A stretch of 64,000 nucleotides of DNA from Aeromicrobium sp. A1-2 (GTDB taxonomy: Bacteria > Actinomycetota > Actinomycetes > Propionibacteriales > Nocardioidaceae), in contig NZ_CP027482.1 of the NCBI RefSeq assembly GCF_003443875.1, positions 2,170,001 to 2,234,000 of the forward strand. The letters run 5' to 3'. The position numbers and the translations under genes were made by a program. Below are positions 1 through 8,913 of the stretch, in pieces; positions within the stretch are counted from its first letter, which is position 1; each line of letters begins with the position of its first letter. Under the pieces are notes generated by a model. It saw nothing but the letters and a program-made list of their open reading frames with translations. It was not told where the DNA came from and did not search any database.

Positions 1-30
1 CGTGAACCACGACTCGTCTTGACGACCTGA
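1..30 (+). CDS. possible C-terminal tail of an upstream gene (partial)
   Basis: Frame 1 reads ten codons (REPRLVLTT, then TGA) from the window edge. This could be the end of a gene starting outside the window. A short GC hairpin (TGCCG/CGGCA, about 37-54) follows. The stretch is too short to recognise, so this is a guess from position only. Confidence 0.25.
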   Translation, partial: REPRLVLTT

Positions 31-141
31 GCGGCCTGCCGTGCCGACCCGGCATGTGGTCTACGGACCCTCCGTCTGATGGCGCCGCAACGGAGCCGCA
101 ATAAGGGCCGGGCCTGCCTGCGCACGGCTAGGACGTCGCGT

Positions 142-147
142 TACGCT
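142..147 (+). promoter_or_regulatory. predicted -10 box (TACGCT) for kgd
   Basis: TACGCT fits the TANNNT -10 pattern seen before many genes in this window. Transcription would begin near 154, giving a roughly 50-nt leader before the GTG at 203. No clear -35 is visible. Confidence 0.45.
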
Positions 148-202
148 GGGGAGGTAGTTTTTCGTATGCGCCAGCACACAATTGGAAGAGGCGATCGAGG
201 TC

Positions 203-3200
203 GTGGCCGAGTCCTCACAAGACCATTCAGCACCTGATTTCGGCACGAATCAGTGGCTCGTCGAAGAGATGTACGAGCGATTCGAGCAAGACCCGACCTC
301 GGTGGACGAGACCTGGGTGACATTCTTCCGCACCGGGGACGGTCAGTCGCTGACTAACGGCTCGGCCGCGCAGCCCGCAGCCGCTGACGCGCAGGCCGCG
401 CCCGCCCCGGCGCCGACCTCCCCCGCTTCGACGACTCCGCCCGCGCCCAAGACGAAGCCCGTCACGGTGACCCCGGCCCAGAGCCAGATCGCCGCGCCCC
501 TGCACAAGGAGGCTGACAAGCCCCTGCCGCCCGTGGCGGAGGCTCCGGCGGCACCGGTCAAGTCGGTCGCGACCCCCAACGGCAAGCCGACCGAGCCCCC
601 CGCCAAAGTCGGGCCCGGCGACGTCGAGAACGTGATCCTGCGTGGAGCCGCTGCCCGCACAGTGGCGAACATGGATGCCAGTCTCGCGGTGCCGACTGCG
701 ACAAGTGTCCGGTCGGTCCCGGTCAAGCTGCTGTTCGACAACCGAGTCGTGATCAACAACCACCTCGCCCGTGCTCGCGGCGGCAAGGTGTCGTTCACCC
801 ACCTGATCGGCTGGGCGATCGTCAAGGCGCTCAAGGCGATCCCGGAGATGAACACGGGCTTCGACGTCGTCAACGGCAAGCCCAACCAGCTCAAGCCCGA
901 GCACATCAACTTCGGCCTCGCGATCGACCTCAAGAAGCCCGACGGCTCGCGCACGCTGCTGGTCCCCTCGATCAAGGCCGCCGACACCCTCGGGTTCGCG
1001 GCGTTCTGGGCCGCCTACGAGACGATGGTCAAGAAGGCACGCGACGGCAAGCTCGAGGTCGTCGACTTCCAGGGCACGACGGTCAGCCTGACCAACCCCG
1101 GCGGCATCGGCACCAACCACTCGATCCCCCGCCTGATGCAGGGCCAGGGCGTCATCGTGGGCGTCGGCTCGATGGAGTACCCCCCGGAGTTCCAGGGCGC
1201 CAGCGACCACACGCTCGCGCAGATGGCAATCTCCAAGATGGTGACGCTGACCTCGACGTACGACCACCGGGTCATCCAGGGCGCACAGTCCGGCGAGTTC
1301 CTCAAGACGATCCATGCCCTGTTGCTGGGCGAGGACGGCTTCTACGACGAGATTTTCAGCGCGCTGAAGATCCCCTACGAGCCGATCCGCTGGGCGCAGG
1401 ACATCGCAGTCAGCCACGACGACGAGGTGCACAAGCAGGCCCGCGTCCTCGAGCTGATCCACGCCTTCCGTGTGCGCGGCCACCTGATGGCCGACACCAA
1501 CCCGCTCGACAACACCCCCCGCAGCCACCCTGATCTCGACACAGCGTCGCACGACCTGACGCTGTGGGACCTGGATCGGGAGTTCGCGACCGGCTCGTTC
1601 AAGACCGAGAAGCGCTTCATGAAGCTGCGCGAGATCCTCGGTATCCTGCGCGACTCCTACGCCCGCACGATCGGCCTGGAGTACATGCACATCCAGGAGC
1701 CGGAGGAGCGCGCCTGGTTCCAGGAGCGCATCGAGCGTCCGCACACCAAGCCGCCGCGCGAGGAGCAGCTCCGCATCCTGCAGAAGCTCAACCAGGCCGA
1801 GGCCTTCGAGACCTTCCTGCAGACCAAGTTCGTCGGCCAGAAGCGATTCAGCCTCGAGGGCGGCGAGACCACGGTCCCCGTGCTCGACGAGATCTGCGAA
1901 GCGGCAGCGGCAGACCGGCTCGAAGAGGTCTGCATCGGCATGGCCCACCGCGGCCGGCTCAATGTCCTGGTCAACATCGCCGGCAAGCACGCCAGCTCGG
2001 TGTTCCGCGAGTTCGAGGGCAACATCGATCCCCGCACCGTCCAGGGTTCTGGTGACGTCAAGTACCACCTCGGCGTCGAGGGCGAGTTCACCTCCGGCAA
2101 CGGCGACAAGATCAAGGTCTCGGTCGCGGCCAACCCCTCGCACCTCGAGGTCGTCGACCCCGTGCTGGAAGGCATCGCCCGCGCCAAGCAGGACCGGCTC
2201 AACCGTGGCGCCGACTACCCCGTGCTCCCCGTGCTGGTGCACGGTGACGCGGCGTTCGCCGGCCAGGGTGTCGTCGCCGAGACGCTCAACCTGTCGCAAC
2301 TGCGTGGCTACCGCACCGGCGGCACGATCCACCTGATCGTCAACAACCAGGTCGGCTTCACGACCTCGCCGTCCTCGTCACGCTCGTCGACGTACTGCAC
2401 GGATGTCGCGCGGATGATTCAGGCGCCGGTCTTCCACGTCAACGGCGACGACCCGGAGGCCTGCATCCGTGTGGCGCACCTGGCATACGAGTACCGCCGG
2501 ACGTTCCACAAGGACATCGTCATCGACCTGGTCTGCTACCGCCGTCGCGGCCACAACGAGGGCGACGACCCCAGCTTCACGCAGCCGCTGATGTACGACA
2601 CGATCAACGCCAAGAAGTCGGTGCGCAAGCTCTACACCGAGGCCTTGGTCGGACGTGGCGACATCACACTCGACGAGGCGGAGGTCGCGCTCAGCGACTA
2701 CCAGGCGCAGCTCGAGCGCAACTTCGCCGAGGTCAAGGAGGCCGCGGCCGATCCGCGTTACTCACGCACCCCGGACTACCCGGACAAGCCCGAGCACGCC
2801 GGCGAGCTGATCACCGCCATCACGCCCGAGACCATGAAGGCGATAGCGGACTCGTACACCAACGTTCCCGAAGGCTTCACGGTCCACCCGAAGGTGCTGC
2901 CGCAGCTGCAGCGTCGAGCGGCGTCGATCTCGGCCGGCCCGATCGACTGGGGCACTGGCGAGATCCTCGCGATGGGCTCGTTGCTGCTGGACGGGCGCCC
3001 CGTGCGCCTCGCTGGCCAGGACTCCCGCCGCGGCACGTTCTCCTCGCGCTTTGCCACGATCATCGATCGGAACAACGCCAACGAGTGGACCCCGCTCTCG
3101 CACGTGGGTGACGAGCAGGCCACGTTCTACATCTATGACTCGTTGCTGAGTGAGTACGCAGCACTGGGCTTCGAGTACGGCTACTCCGTGGCCCGACCCG

Positions 3201-3967
3201 AGGCGCTGACGATGTGGGAGGCCCAGTTCGGCGACTTCGTCAACGGCGCCCAGTCGGTCATCGACGAGTACATCTCGGCCGGTGAGACCAAGTGGGGCCA
3301 GAAGTCCGGCGTCGTGCTGCTCCTGCCGCACGGATACGAAGGTCAGGGTCCCGACCACTCCTCGGCCCGGATCGAGCGCTTCCTCAACCTGTGCGCGGAC
3401 GATGCCATGACGGTCGCGCAGCCCTCCACCCCCGCGTCGCACTTCCACCTGCTGCGTCGCCAGAGCTTGGAGGGTCAGCACCGTCCGCTGATCGTCTTCA
3501 CGCCCAAGTCGATGCTCCGCAGCAAGGCAGCCGCGTCACAGCCCGAGGACTTCACCTCAGGCCGGTTCCGTCCGGTGATCGGCGACGACTCGGTCGAGGC
3601 CAAGTCGGTCGAGCGGGTGCTGGTCTGCTCCGGCAGGGTGACGTGGGACCTGTTCGCCGAGCGCGAGAAGCGCGAGTCCGGCGAATCCAAAACCGCGATC
3701 GTGCGTCTCGAGCAGATCTACCCACGGCCTACCGCCGAGCTCAACGCCGAGATCGCCAAGTTCGTCAACGCCCGCGAGGTCCGCTGGGTGCAGGACGAGC
3801 CGGCGAACCAGGGACCGTGGCCGCACGTGGCCATGCACTTCAGCGGAGAGTTCGACGGACTCCCGCTGGTGCGGGTCTCCCGTCCGGAGTCCTCGGCGCC
3901 GTCGGTCGGCTCGCACAACCGGCACGTCCAGGAGCAGGCCGCGCTGATGCAGCAGGCATTCAGCTGA
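203..3967 (+). CDS. kgd: multifunctional 2-oxoglutarate dehydrogenase/decarboxylase (E1/E2)
   Basis: TCA-cycle enzyme that combines an E2-like succinyltransferase core with a ThDP-dependent E1. The N-terminus (NQWLVEEMYERFEQDP) matches the Kgd/SucA family signature. A Pro/Ala-rich linker follows, then an E2 catalytic domain at about 145-400 with the DHR motif (TYDHRVIQG), then the E1 domain with GMAHRGRLNVL and the ThDP-binding region HNEGDDPSFTQP. There is no lipoyl domain, as is usual in actinobacterial Kgd. The chosen start is GTG 203, with GGAAGAGG about 11 nt upstream; an upstream TTG at 182 is also in frame. Length is 1254 residues, close to the mycobacterial enzyme. In mycobacteria this enzyme is controlled by the FHA protein GarA; no regulator is adjacent here. 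Confidence 0.96.
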   Translation: MAESSQDHSAPDFGTNQWLVEEMYERFEQDPTSVDETWVTFFRTGDGQSLTNGSAAQPAAADAQAAPAPAPTSPASTTPPAPKTKPVTVTPAQSQIAAPLHKEADKPLPPVAEAPAAPVKSVATPNGKPTEPPAKVGPGDVENVILRGAAARTVANMDASLAVPTATSVRSVPVKLLFDNRVVINNHLARARGGKVSFTHLIGWAIVKALKAIPEMNTGFDVVNGKPNQLKPEHINFGLAIDLKKPDGSRTLLVPSIKAADTLGFAAFWAAYETMVKKARDGKLEVVDFQGTTVSLTNPGGIGTNHSIPRLMQGQGVIVGVGSMEYPPEFQGASDHTLAQMAISKMVTLTSTYDHRVIQGAQSGEFLKTIHALLLGEDGFYDEIFSALKIPYEPIRWAQDIAVSHDDEVHKQARVLELIHAFRVRGHLMADTNPLDNTPRSHPDLDTASHDLTLWDLDREFATGSFKTEKRFMKLREILGILRDSYARTIGLEYMHIQEPEERAWFQERIERPHTKPPREEQLRILQKLNQAEAFETFLQTKFVGQKRFSLEGGETTVPVLDEICEAAAADRLEEVCIGMAHRGRLNVLVNIAGKHASSVFREFEGNIDPRTVQGSGDVKYHLGVEGEFTSGNGDKIKVSVAANPSHLEVVDPVLEGIARAKQDRLNRGADYPVLPVLVHGDAAFAGQGVVAETLNLSQLRGYRTGGTIHLIVNNQVGFTTSPSSSRSSTYCTDVARMIQAPVFHVNGDDPEACIRVAHLAYEYRRTFHKDIVIDLVCYRRRGHNEGDDPSFTQPLMYDTINAKKSVRKLYTEALVGRGDITLDEAEVALSDYQAQLERNFAEVKEAAADPRYSRTPDYPDKPEHAGELITAITPETMKAIADSYTNVPEGFTVHPKVLPQLQRRAASISAGPIDWGTGEILAMGSLLLDGRPVRLAGQDSRRGTFSSRFATIIDRNNANEWTPLSHVGDEQATFYIYDSLLSEYAALGFEYGYSVARPEALTMWEAQFGDFVNGAQSVIDEYISAGETKWGQKSGVVLLLPHGYEGQGPDHSSARIERFLNLCADDAMTVAQPSTPASHFHLLRRQSLEGQHRPLIVFTPKSMLRSKAAASQPEDFTSGRFRPVIGDDSVEAKSVERVLVCSGRVTWDLFAEREKRESGESKTAIVRLEQIYPRPTAELNAEIAKFVNAREVRWVQDEPANQGPWPHVAMHFSGEFDGLPLVRVSRPESSAPSVGSHNRHVQEQAALMQQAFS

Positions 3968-3991
3968 TCCCGGCCGGACCAGGACACACCG

Positions 3992-4168
3992 ATGTACTTC
4001 ACTGATCGCGGCATCGAAGAGCTGCAGGCCCGCCGAGGAGACGAAGAGGTCTCCTTGGCGTGGCTCGCAGAACGGCTCAGCGAGTTTGTCGACCTCAACC
4101 CGGACTTCGAGATCCCGGTCGAGCGGCTGGCGACCTGGCTGGCCCGTCTGGACGACGAGGACGAATGA
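3992..4168 (+). CDS. DUF6104 family small protein
   Basis: A 58-residue acidic protein beginning MYFTDRGIEELQARRG and ending in WLARLDDEDE. It sits 24 bp behind kgd on the same strand. The family is short, actinobacterial and of unknown function, and I recall it as a frequent kgd neighbour. The start is the only ATG, and GC3 codon use matches its neighbours. Co-transcription with kgd is likely because the first hairpin terminator comes only after this gene. A role linked to the oxoglutarate enzyme is inferred from position alone. Confidence 0.85.
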   Translation: MYFTDRGIEELQARRGDEEVSLAWLAERLSEFVDLNPDFEIPVERLATWLARLDDEDE

Positions 4169-4193
4169 CCTCGCTGCACGAGCAATGATCGGC

Positions 4194-4220
4194 CAGGTCG
4201 GCCCTTGCGGGGCCGACCTG
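4194..4220. terminator. hairpin between convergent genes
   Basis: A perfect 11-bp inverted repeat (CAGGTCGGCCC, 5-nt loop, GGGCCGACCTG) with no T-run lies between the kgd unit and the convergent oxidoreductase. It is probably a bidirectional terminator of the U-less type common in actinobacteria. Confidence 0.7.
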
Positions 4221-4231
4221 AGCGACTGGAC

Positions 4232-5200
4232 CTAGAGGGTCAGGACGATCTTGCCGAAGACGCTGCCATCGATGACTGAGGCCAGTCCGTCGGCCGCGTC
4301 GGCCATCGGGATCTCCCGGTCGATCAGCGGCTTGGTGCCCGTGACGTCCATGAACTGCGCGAGGGCGTGAAGCTCGTCACGGGTGCCCATCGTGGAGCCG
4401 TGCACGCGCATCTGCTGGAAGAAGATCCGGGTGAGCTCCGCGTGCGACGGCGCATCCCCCGATGTCGCGCCGGCGATCACGATGGTGCCTCCGGGGCGCA
4501 TCGACTTGACCGAGTGCGACCATGTCGCGGCTCCGACGGTCTCGATGACGGCGTCGACCTTGCTGGGCAGCCGCGCGCCGGACTCGAACGCCTCGTGGGC
4601 GCCGATCTCGACGGCCCTGACGCGCTTCTCCTCGTCGCGGCTCGTGGCATAGACCCGGAAGCCGGCGGCGCGGGCCAGCGTGATCGCGGCAGTCGCCACT
4701 CCGCCTCCCGCACCCTGCACGAGGACCGTGTCACCCTGCTTGAGACCGGACTGCGTGAACAGCATGCGATACGCGGTCAGCCAGGCCGTGGGCAAACAGG
4801 CGGCTTCGGCAAAGGTCAGTCCAGCGGGCTTGGCGACGACGTTGCGGGTCGGGACGGTGACCGTCTCGGCGAACGTGCCCTGATGACGCTCCGACAGCAG
4901 TGAACGCCTGGGGTCGAGTGTCTCGTCGCCGCGCCACGACGGATCGCTGATGACGGCGTGGACCAGCACTTCGTTGCCGTCCTCGTCGAGTCCGGCCGCA
5001 TCGCAGCCGAGGATCATCGGCAGCGACTCCTCACGCAGACCGACACCCCGCAGGCTCCACACGTCGTGGTGGTTGATCGATGCCGCCTTGACCCTGACCG
5101 TCGTCCAACCTTCAGGGACTTCCGGATCGGGCCGCTCGCCCACCACGAGGCCGTTCAACGGCTCCTTCGGATCGAACGAGCCTGCATAGACGGCGAACAT
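4232..5200 (-). CDS. zinc-type alcohol dehydrogenase / quinone oxidoreductase family protein
   Basis: MDR-superfamily NAD(P)H-dependent oxidoreductase of 322 residues. It has an N-terminal GroES-like domain (NHHDVWSLRGVG) and a Rossmann domain with the nucleotide-binding motif VQGAGGGVATAAI near 160. Catalytic zinc ligands typical of true alcohol dehydrogenases are not obvious, so a quinone- or enone-reductase role is more likely. The ATG has GGGAG 4 nt upstream. The malic enzyme gene ends upstream (5222) on the same strand, 21 bp away, so the two may form an operon. Substrate cannot be read from the sequence. Confidence 0.85.
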   Translation of the reverse strand: MFAVYAGSFDPKEPLNGLVVGERPDPEVPEGWTTVRVKAASINHHDVWSLRGVGLREESLPMILGCDAAGLDEDGNEVLVHAVISDPSWRGDETLDPRRSLLSERHQGTFAETVTVPTRNVVAKPAGLTFAEAACLPTAWLTAYRMLFTQSGLKQGDTVLVQGAGGGVATAAITLARAAGFRVYATSRDEEKRVRAVEIGAHEAFESGARLPSKVDAVIETVGAATWSHSVKSMRPGGTIVIAGATSGDAPSHAELTRIFFQQMRVHGSTMGTRDELHALAQFMDVTGTKPLIDREIPMADAADGLASVIDGSVFGKIVLTL

Positions 5201-5221
5201 GTGACTCCCTGTGCTGGTTGG

Positions 5222-6421
5222 TCAGTACGGACGGCGGGCAAGCCCCTCGCGACGCGCGGTATCGGTCACGGCACGGGTCACGGCCGCAGCGACCCGTGGA
5301 TCGAACGGGGACGGGATGACGTAGGTCTCGCTGAGGTCGTCCCCCACCAAATCCGCGATCGCGTGGGCGGCCGCGAGCTTCATGCCTTCGGAGATCCGCG
5401 TGGCGCGGACGTCAAGTGCACCGCGGAAGATGCCGGGGAAGACCAGCACATTGTTGATCTGGTTGGGGAAGTCCGAACGACCCGTCGCGACCACGCGGGC
5501 GTGCCGCATGGCGATCTCCGGGTGAACCTCGGGGTGCGGGTTGGCCATCGCGAAGACGATGGCGTCTGGTGCCATCGAGGCGACCGCGGCTTCGGGGATC
5601 GTGCCACCGGAGACCCCGATGAACACATCTGCCCCGTCGAGCGCATCGGCGACCGTCCCGGCCTTGGCCCATGGTGCGGTCAGCTCAGCGATCTCGGACT
5701 TGACCTCGTCCAGGTTCACGCGTCCGGGATGGATCACCCCGGAGCGGTCGATGACGGCGATCTTGCGGACCCCTGCCGTCTGCAGCATCTTCATGATCGC
5801 GACGCCGGCAGCACCGGCACCGGAGATCACGACCTTGAGGTCGTCCAGCTCGCGGTCGGTCAGGCGCGCGGAGTTGATCAGGGCGGCCAGGGTGACGATC
5901 GCCGTGCCGTGCTGGTCGTCGTGGAAGACCGGTATGTCCAGGCGCTCGATCAGCCGGCGCTCGATCTCGAAGCATCGCGGGCTGGAGATGTCCTCCAGGT
6001 TGATGCCGCCGAACGTCGGCGCGAGTCGCACGATCGTCTCGACGATCTCGTCGACGTCCTTCGTGGCGAGCGCCACCGGGATGGCGTCGACGCCGCCGAA
6101 CTGCTTGAACAGGACGGCCTTGCCCTCCATGACCGGCATCGAGGCCGCAGGGCCGATGTCGCCGAGTCCGAGGACTGCGGTGCCATCGGTGACGACCGCG
6201 ACGGTGTTGGAGACCCAGGTGTACTCGTGGGCCAGCTCGGGGTCGGCGGCGATCGCCTCGCACACGCGGGCCACGCCCGGCGTGTAGGCCATCGCAAGAT
6301 CTTCTGCATTCAGGATGGGGACCGAGGCGCTGATCATCATCTTGCCGCCGCGATGCAGGGCGAAGACGGGGTCGTCGGGGTCGGGCGAGTCAGTGTGCAA
6401 GTCGATGTCAGTCGCAACCAT
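5222..6421 (-). CDS. malic enzyme, NAD(P)-dependent (decarboxylating)
   Basis: Converts malate to pyruvate and CO2. This short bacterial form (399 residues) has the malic N-terminal domain with TPGVARVCEAI and the Tyr/Lys region (MEGKAVLFKQFGGVDAIPV), the metal-binding stretch GGINLEDISSPRCFEIE, and a Rossmann domain with VISGAGAAGVAIMKML. There is no fused phosphotransacetylase. I chose the ATG at 6421 because GAGGAA precedes it by 8 nt; the frame also offers a start at 6457, 12 codons upstream. Cofactor preference (NAD or NADP) is not decided by what I can see. Together with kgd it forms a central-carbon cluster. Confidence 0.93.
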   Translation of the reverse strand: MVATDIDLHTDSPDPDDPVFALHRGGKMMISASVPILNAEDLAMAYTPGVARVCEAIAADPELAHEYTWVSNTVAVVTDGTAVLGLGDIGPAASMPVMEGKAVLFKQFGGVDAIPVALATKDVDEIVETIVRLAPTFGGINLEDISSPRCFEIERRLIERLDIPVFHDDQHGTAIVTLAALINSARLTDRELDDLKVVISGAGAAGVAIMKMLQTAGVRKIAVIDRSGVIHPGRVNLDEVKSEIAELTAPWAKAGTVADALDGADVFIGVSGGTIPEAAVASMAPDAIVFAMANPHPEVHPEIAMRHARVVATGRSDFPNQINNVLVFPGIFRGALDVRATRISEGMKLAAAHAIADLVGDDLSETYVIPSPFDPRVAAAVTRAVTDTARREGLARRPY

Positions 6422-6551
6422 GATGGGGATTCCTCGGGCGTTCCGTACGTTCGTCATCGGGACCGATCAGGTCGCCGGCGCGGCAAGAGACCGCAATTCT
6501 GCACCCGCCAATCAGCAGGATTCACACGGGTTGTGCCCGGACCTCAGTCTC

Positions 6552-6947
6552 TCACACGGGCGGTTCTGCGCTCAGTGCGCGGGTCACTGGCGGGGCGAGC
6601 AGGCACGCCAGTGCGAGGACCGCGGCCCCGGCCAACAGACCGGTGATCCAGTCCGGCACGTCCGCGAGGTTGAACGCGATGAGCAGCTGGATGATCTGGG
6701 TGACGACGAGAGGGCTGCGGGCCCACCGATCACCCTCCGTGACCCGCCACGCCGCCCAAGCCTGGAAGAGCCCGTACGCGACGAGGATCACCACGCCCCC
6801 GACGCCGGCTCCGCTGCGCTCCCGCACGACGTCGACGAGGCTGAAACCGGCGAGCACGATGCTCGTGCCGGTCTCTACGAGGACCACGGAGGCTGCCACG
6901 AGAAGGAGAACTCTGGCAGCGCCGGAAGGTCGGCTGAATGGAGACAC
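6552..6947 (-). CDS. small integral membrane protein, unknown function
   Basis: About 131 residues with four hydrophobic segments (AARVLLLVAASVVLVETG, GVVILVAYGLFQAWAAW, LVVTQIIQLLIAFNLA, and LLAGAAVLALACLLAPPV) and little else, so it is a four-pass membrane protein. The GTG at 6947 lies 6 nt after a TACCCT -10 box, which fits a leaderless transcript. An ATG at 6998 would add 17 unconvincing residues. It is divergent from whiB1. Similar small proteins are common in actinobacteria and have no assigned role. Confidence 0.75.
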   Translation of the reverse strand: MSPFSRPSGAARVLLLVAASVVLVETGTSIVLAGFSLVDVVRERSGAGVGGVVILVAYGLFQAWAAWRVTEGDRWARSPLVVTQIIQLLIAFNLADVPDWITGLLAGAAVLALACLLAPPVTRALSAEPPV

Positions 6948-7045
6948 CGCGTCAGGGTAGTGACCATGTGATCCATCCGACAATTCGCGCACGCCCATTC
7001 CCCTTGTATTGCCCTGCACATGTTGAAAAGATGGGGTCACAGTCG

Positions 7046-7075
7046 TTGACCGGGCCAAACAGGCCTGCCTACGGC
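7046..7075 (+). promoter_or_regulatory. predicted whiB1 promoter
   Basis: TTGACC (7046-7051), 18 nt, then TACGGC (7070-7075) resembles a housekeeping -35/-10 pair. It leaves a short leader and a strong GGAAGGAG ribosome site before the ATG at 7104. Confidence 0.5.
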
Positions 7076-7103
7076 ACAACACCGAACGGGAAGGAGTGTC
7101 CCC

Positions 7104-7355
7104 ATGGATTGGCGCCACAAATCGGCATGCCTGGATGAGGACCCTGAGCTCTTCTTCCCCATCGGCAACACGGGTCCCGCCATCTTGCAGATAGAAGAGG
7201 CCAAGGTCGTATGCCGCCGCTGTGATGTCCGCGAACAGTGCCTGCAATGGGCACTCGAGTCCGGGCAGGATCACGGTGTGTGGGGAGGCTTGAGCGAAGA
7301 CGAACGTCGTACGCTGAAGCGCCGCAACGCTCGGGCACGTATTCGTACTGCCTGA
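7104..7355 (+). CDS. whiB1: WhiB-family Fe-S transcriptional regulator, WhiB1 type
   Basis: An 83-residue protein with the four WhiB cysteines (Cys9, Cys37, Cys40, Cys46) that bind a [4Fe-4S] cluster, the GVWGG turn, and a basic C-terminal DNA-binding tail (RRTLKRRNARARIR). It is nearly colinear with mycobacterial WhiB1 (MDWRHK...DEDPELFFP), a nitric-oxide-responsive, sigma-A-binding regulator. GGAAGGAG precedes the ATG. The neighbour is pdtaS in the opposite orientation, as in M. tuberculosis (Rv3219/Rv3220c), which supports orthology. Confidence 0.95.
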   Translation: MDWRHKSACLDEDPELFFPIGNTGPAILQIEEAKVVCRRCDVREQCLQWALESGQDHGVWGGLSEDERRTLKRRNARARIRTA

Positions 7356-7372
7356 CGTACGCACGTATCGGT

Positions 7373-7404
7373 GAACCCCGTGGCCTCGGCCGCGGGGTTC
7401 TTTG
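7373..7404. terminator. terminator after whiB1, convergent with pdtaS
   Basis: GAACCCCGTG pairs with CGCGGGGTTC (one G-T pair), and the right arm is followed by TTTG. It serves whiB1 and may also stop pdtaS transcription from the other side. Confidence 0.7.
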
Positions 7405-7419
7405 TATGCCAGGACCGAG

Positions 7420-8874
7420 TCAGACGCCGAACGAGATCGCGACCGTCGTGCCGCCACCGGCTCGTTGCTCGAAGGCCAGTGAGCCGTGCAGCTCGCCCTC
7501 GACCAGCGTTGTCACGATCGAGAGACCCAGGCTTCCCGCCGGATCGAAGTCGGCCGGCAGGCCCGAGCCGTCATCGCTGACCCGCAGCCGGATCCGGTCG
7601 CGGATGCGGTTGACCGCCAGGGTCAACGTCCCGCCCTGCTCGTCGAAGGCGTGCGCCGACGCGTTCTGGATCAGCTCGGTCAGGACCATCGCGAGCGGCG
7701 TTGCGACCGAACCGGGCAACACGCCGAACGAACCGATGCGATCGGCGTGGACCCGGCCCGCGCCGAATGTCTCCTCTGCCACGTCAAGCACGGTTCGCAG
7801 CAGCCGATCAGCGATCTGGTCGAACGCGACGTTGTCCTCGAACGACTGGCTCAGGGTCTCGTGCACCAACGCGATCGAGCCGACCCGTCGCACCGCATCG
7901 TCGAGTGCGGCCCGGGCCTCGGGCAGCTCGGTACGGCGCCCCTGAAGCCTGAGCAAGGCTGCAACGGTCTGCAGGTTGTTCTTGACCCGGTGGTGGATCT
8001 CACGGATCGTCGCCTCCTTGGAGACCAGCTCGCGCTCCCGCAGCCGCAGCTCGGTCACGTCACGCAGCAGGATCAGTGATCCGTCGCGCGCACTGTTGGA
8101 GCGCAGCGGAATGACCCGCAGCAACAGGGACGCGGCGGCATTCTCGATCTCGGCCTCGGTGCTCGCGTCGCCGCCCAGGATCCCGCGAGCTCCGCGATCT
8201 GTGGGCCGCCGGTCGACCAGCCCGCTGGTGACGTGACCGAGCTGGGTGCCCACCAGATCGCCGACCAGGCCGAGGCGCCGGTAGGCCGACATCGCGTTGG
8301 GGCTGGCGTAACGCACCGTGCCAGCCGAATCGGTGCGCACGAAGCCATCACCGACGCGCAACGAGTCGGCCAGGTCCGACCGGCTGCCCGGCAGCGGGAA
8401 CTCGCCCCCGCGAATCATCTCGGCGAGGACGCCCGCGGCCTCGAAGTAAGCCGTCTCGAGCGTCCCTCCCCCGCGCAGTCCCGGCTCGGCGTTGCGCCGC
8501 GCGATCACGGCGATCGTGCTGTCGACCCGGCGGACCGGGATGAGCTCGACCCGTACCTCTCGCCCGTCGGGCAGCGTCTCGACGTAGACCGAACCGATCC
8601 GTCCGGAGGCCAGCGCTTCCTCCAGCTGGTCCACGCGACCGGCGGGCAGGAACGTGCCGGCCATGTCCTCCAGCAGCGTCGTCGGGCCTGTCGTCGGCCT
8701 GATCTGGGCGCCGGCCCACATCCCCTTGGCCTCCGAGTCCGGGACCCACAGCACCAGATCTGAGAACGACAGGTCCGCGATGATCTGCCAGTCGGTCACC
8801 AGGGCGTGCAGCCACGCAACGTCGTCGGGGCGCAGTGACGTCTGGAATCGCGTGATGTCGTCCAGCGAGGGCAC
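7420..8874 (-). CDS. pdtaS: sensor histidine kinase, PdtaS type
   Basis: Soluble two-component kinase of 484 residues. It has an N-terminal GAF-like region (MPSLDDITRFQTSL...DLVLWVPDSE), a PAS-like domain around 170-290, a HisKA_2 dimerisation/phosphoacceptor helix (IREIHHRVKNNLQTVAALL), and an HATPase domain with the N box (ELIQNASAHAF) and G boxes (DDGSGLPADF). There are no membrane segments. In the known system PdtaS phosphorylates PdtaR, an RNA-binding ANTAR antiterminator; no pdtaR is in this window. The GTG start lies 6 nt after TAGTCT (8881-8886), so the mRNA is probably leaderless. Synteny with whiB1 supports the name. Confidence 0.93.
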   Translation of the reverse strand: MPSLDDITRFQTSLRPDDVAWLHALVTDWQIIADLSFSDLVLWVPDSEAKGMWAGAQIRPTTGPTTLLEDMAGTFLPAGRVDQLEEALASGRIGSVYVETLPDGREVRVELIPVRRVDSTIAVIARRNAEPGLRGGGTLETAYFEAAGVLAEMIRGGEFPLPGSRSDLADSLRVGDGFVRTDSAGTVRYASPNAMSAYRRLGLVGDLVGTQLGHVTSGLVDRRPTDRGARGILGGDASTEAEIENAAASLLLRVIPLRSNSARDGSLILLRDVTELRLRERELVSKEATIREIHHRVKNNLQTVAALLRLQGRRTELPEARAALDDAVRRVGSIALVHETLSQSFEDNVAFDQIADRLLRTVLDVAEETFGAGRVHADRIGSFGVLPGSVATPLAMVLTELIQNASAHAFDEQGGTLTLAVNRIRDRIRLRVSDDGSGLPADFDPAGSLGLSIVTTLVEGELHGSLAFEQRAGGGTTVAISFGV

Positions 8875-8913
8875 CAGACCAGACTAGACCGCTGGCCGTG
8901 GCACGATGGAAAA

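Noticed and set aside
227..2332. A 701-codon open frame antisense to kgd
   Set aside because: It mirrors the strong GC3 bias of kgd, has biased Val/Arg/Asp/Leu composition and matches no family.
4958..6646. A 562-codon plus-strand frame over malic enzyme
   Set aside because: Low-complexity Asp/Arg/Val/Gly composition; antisense to a complete malic enzyme.
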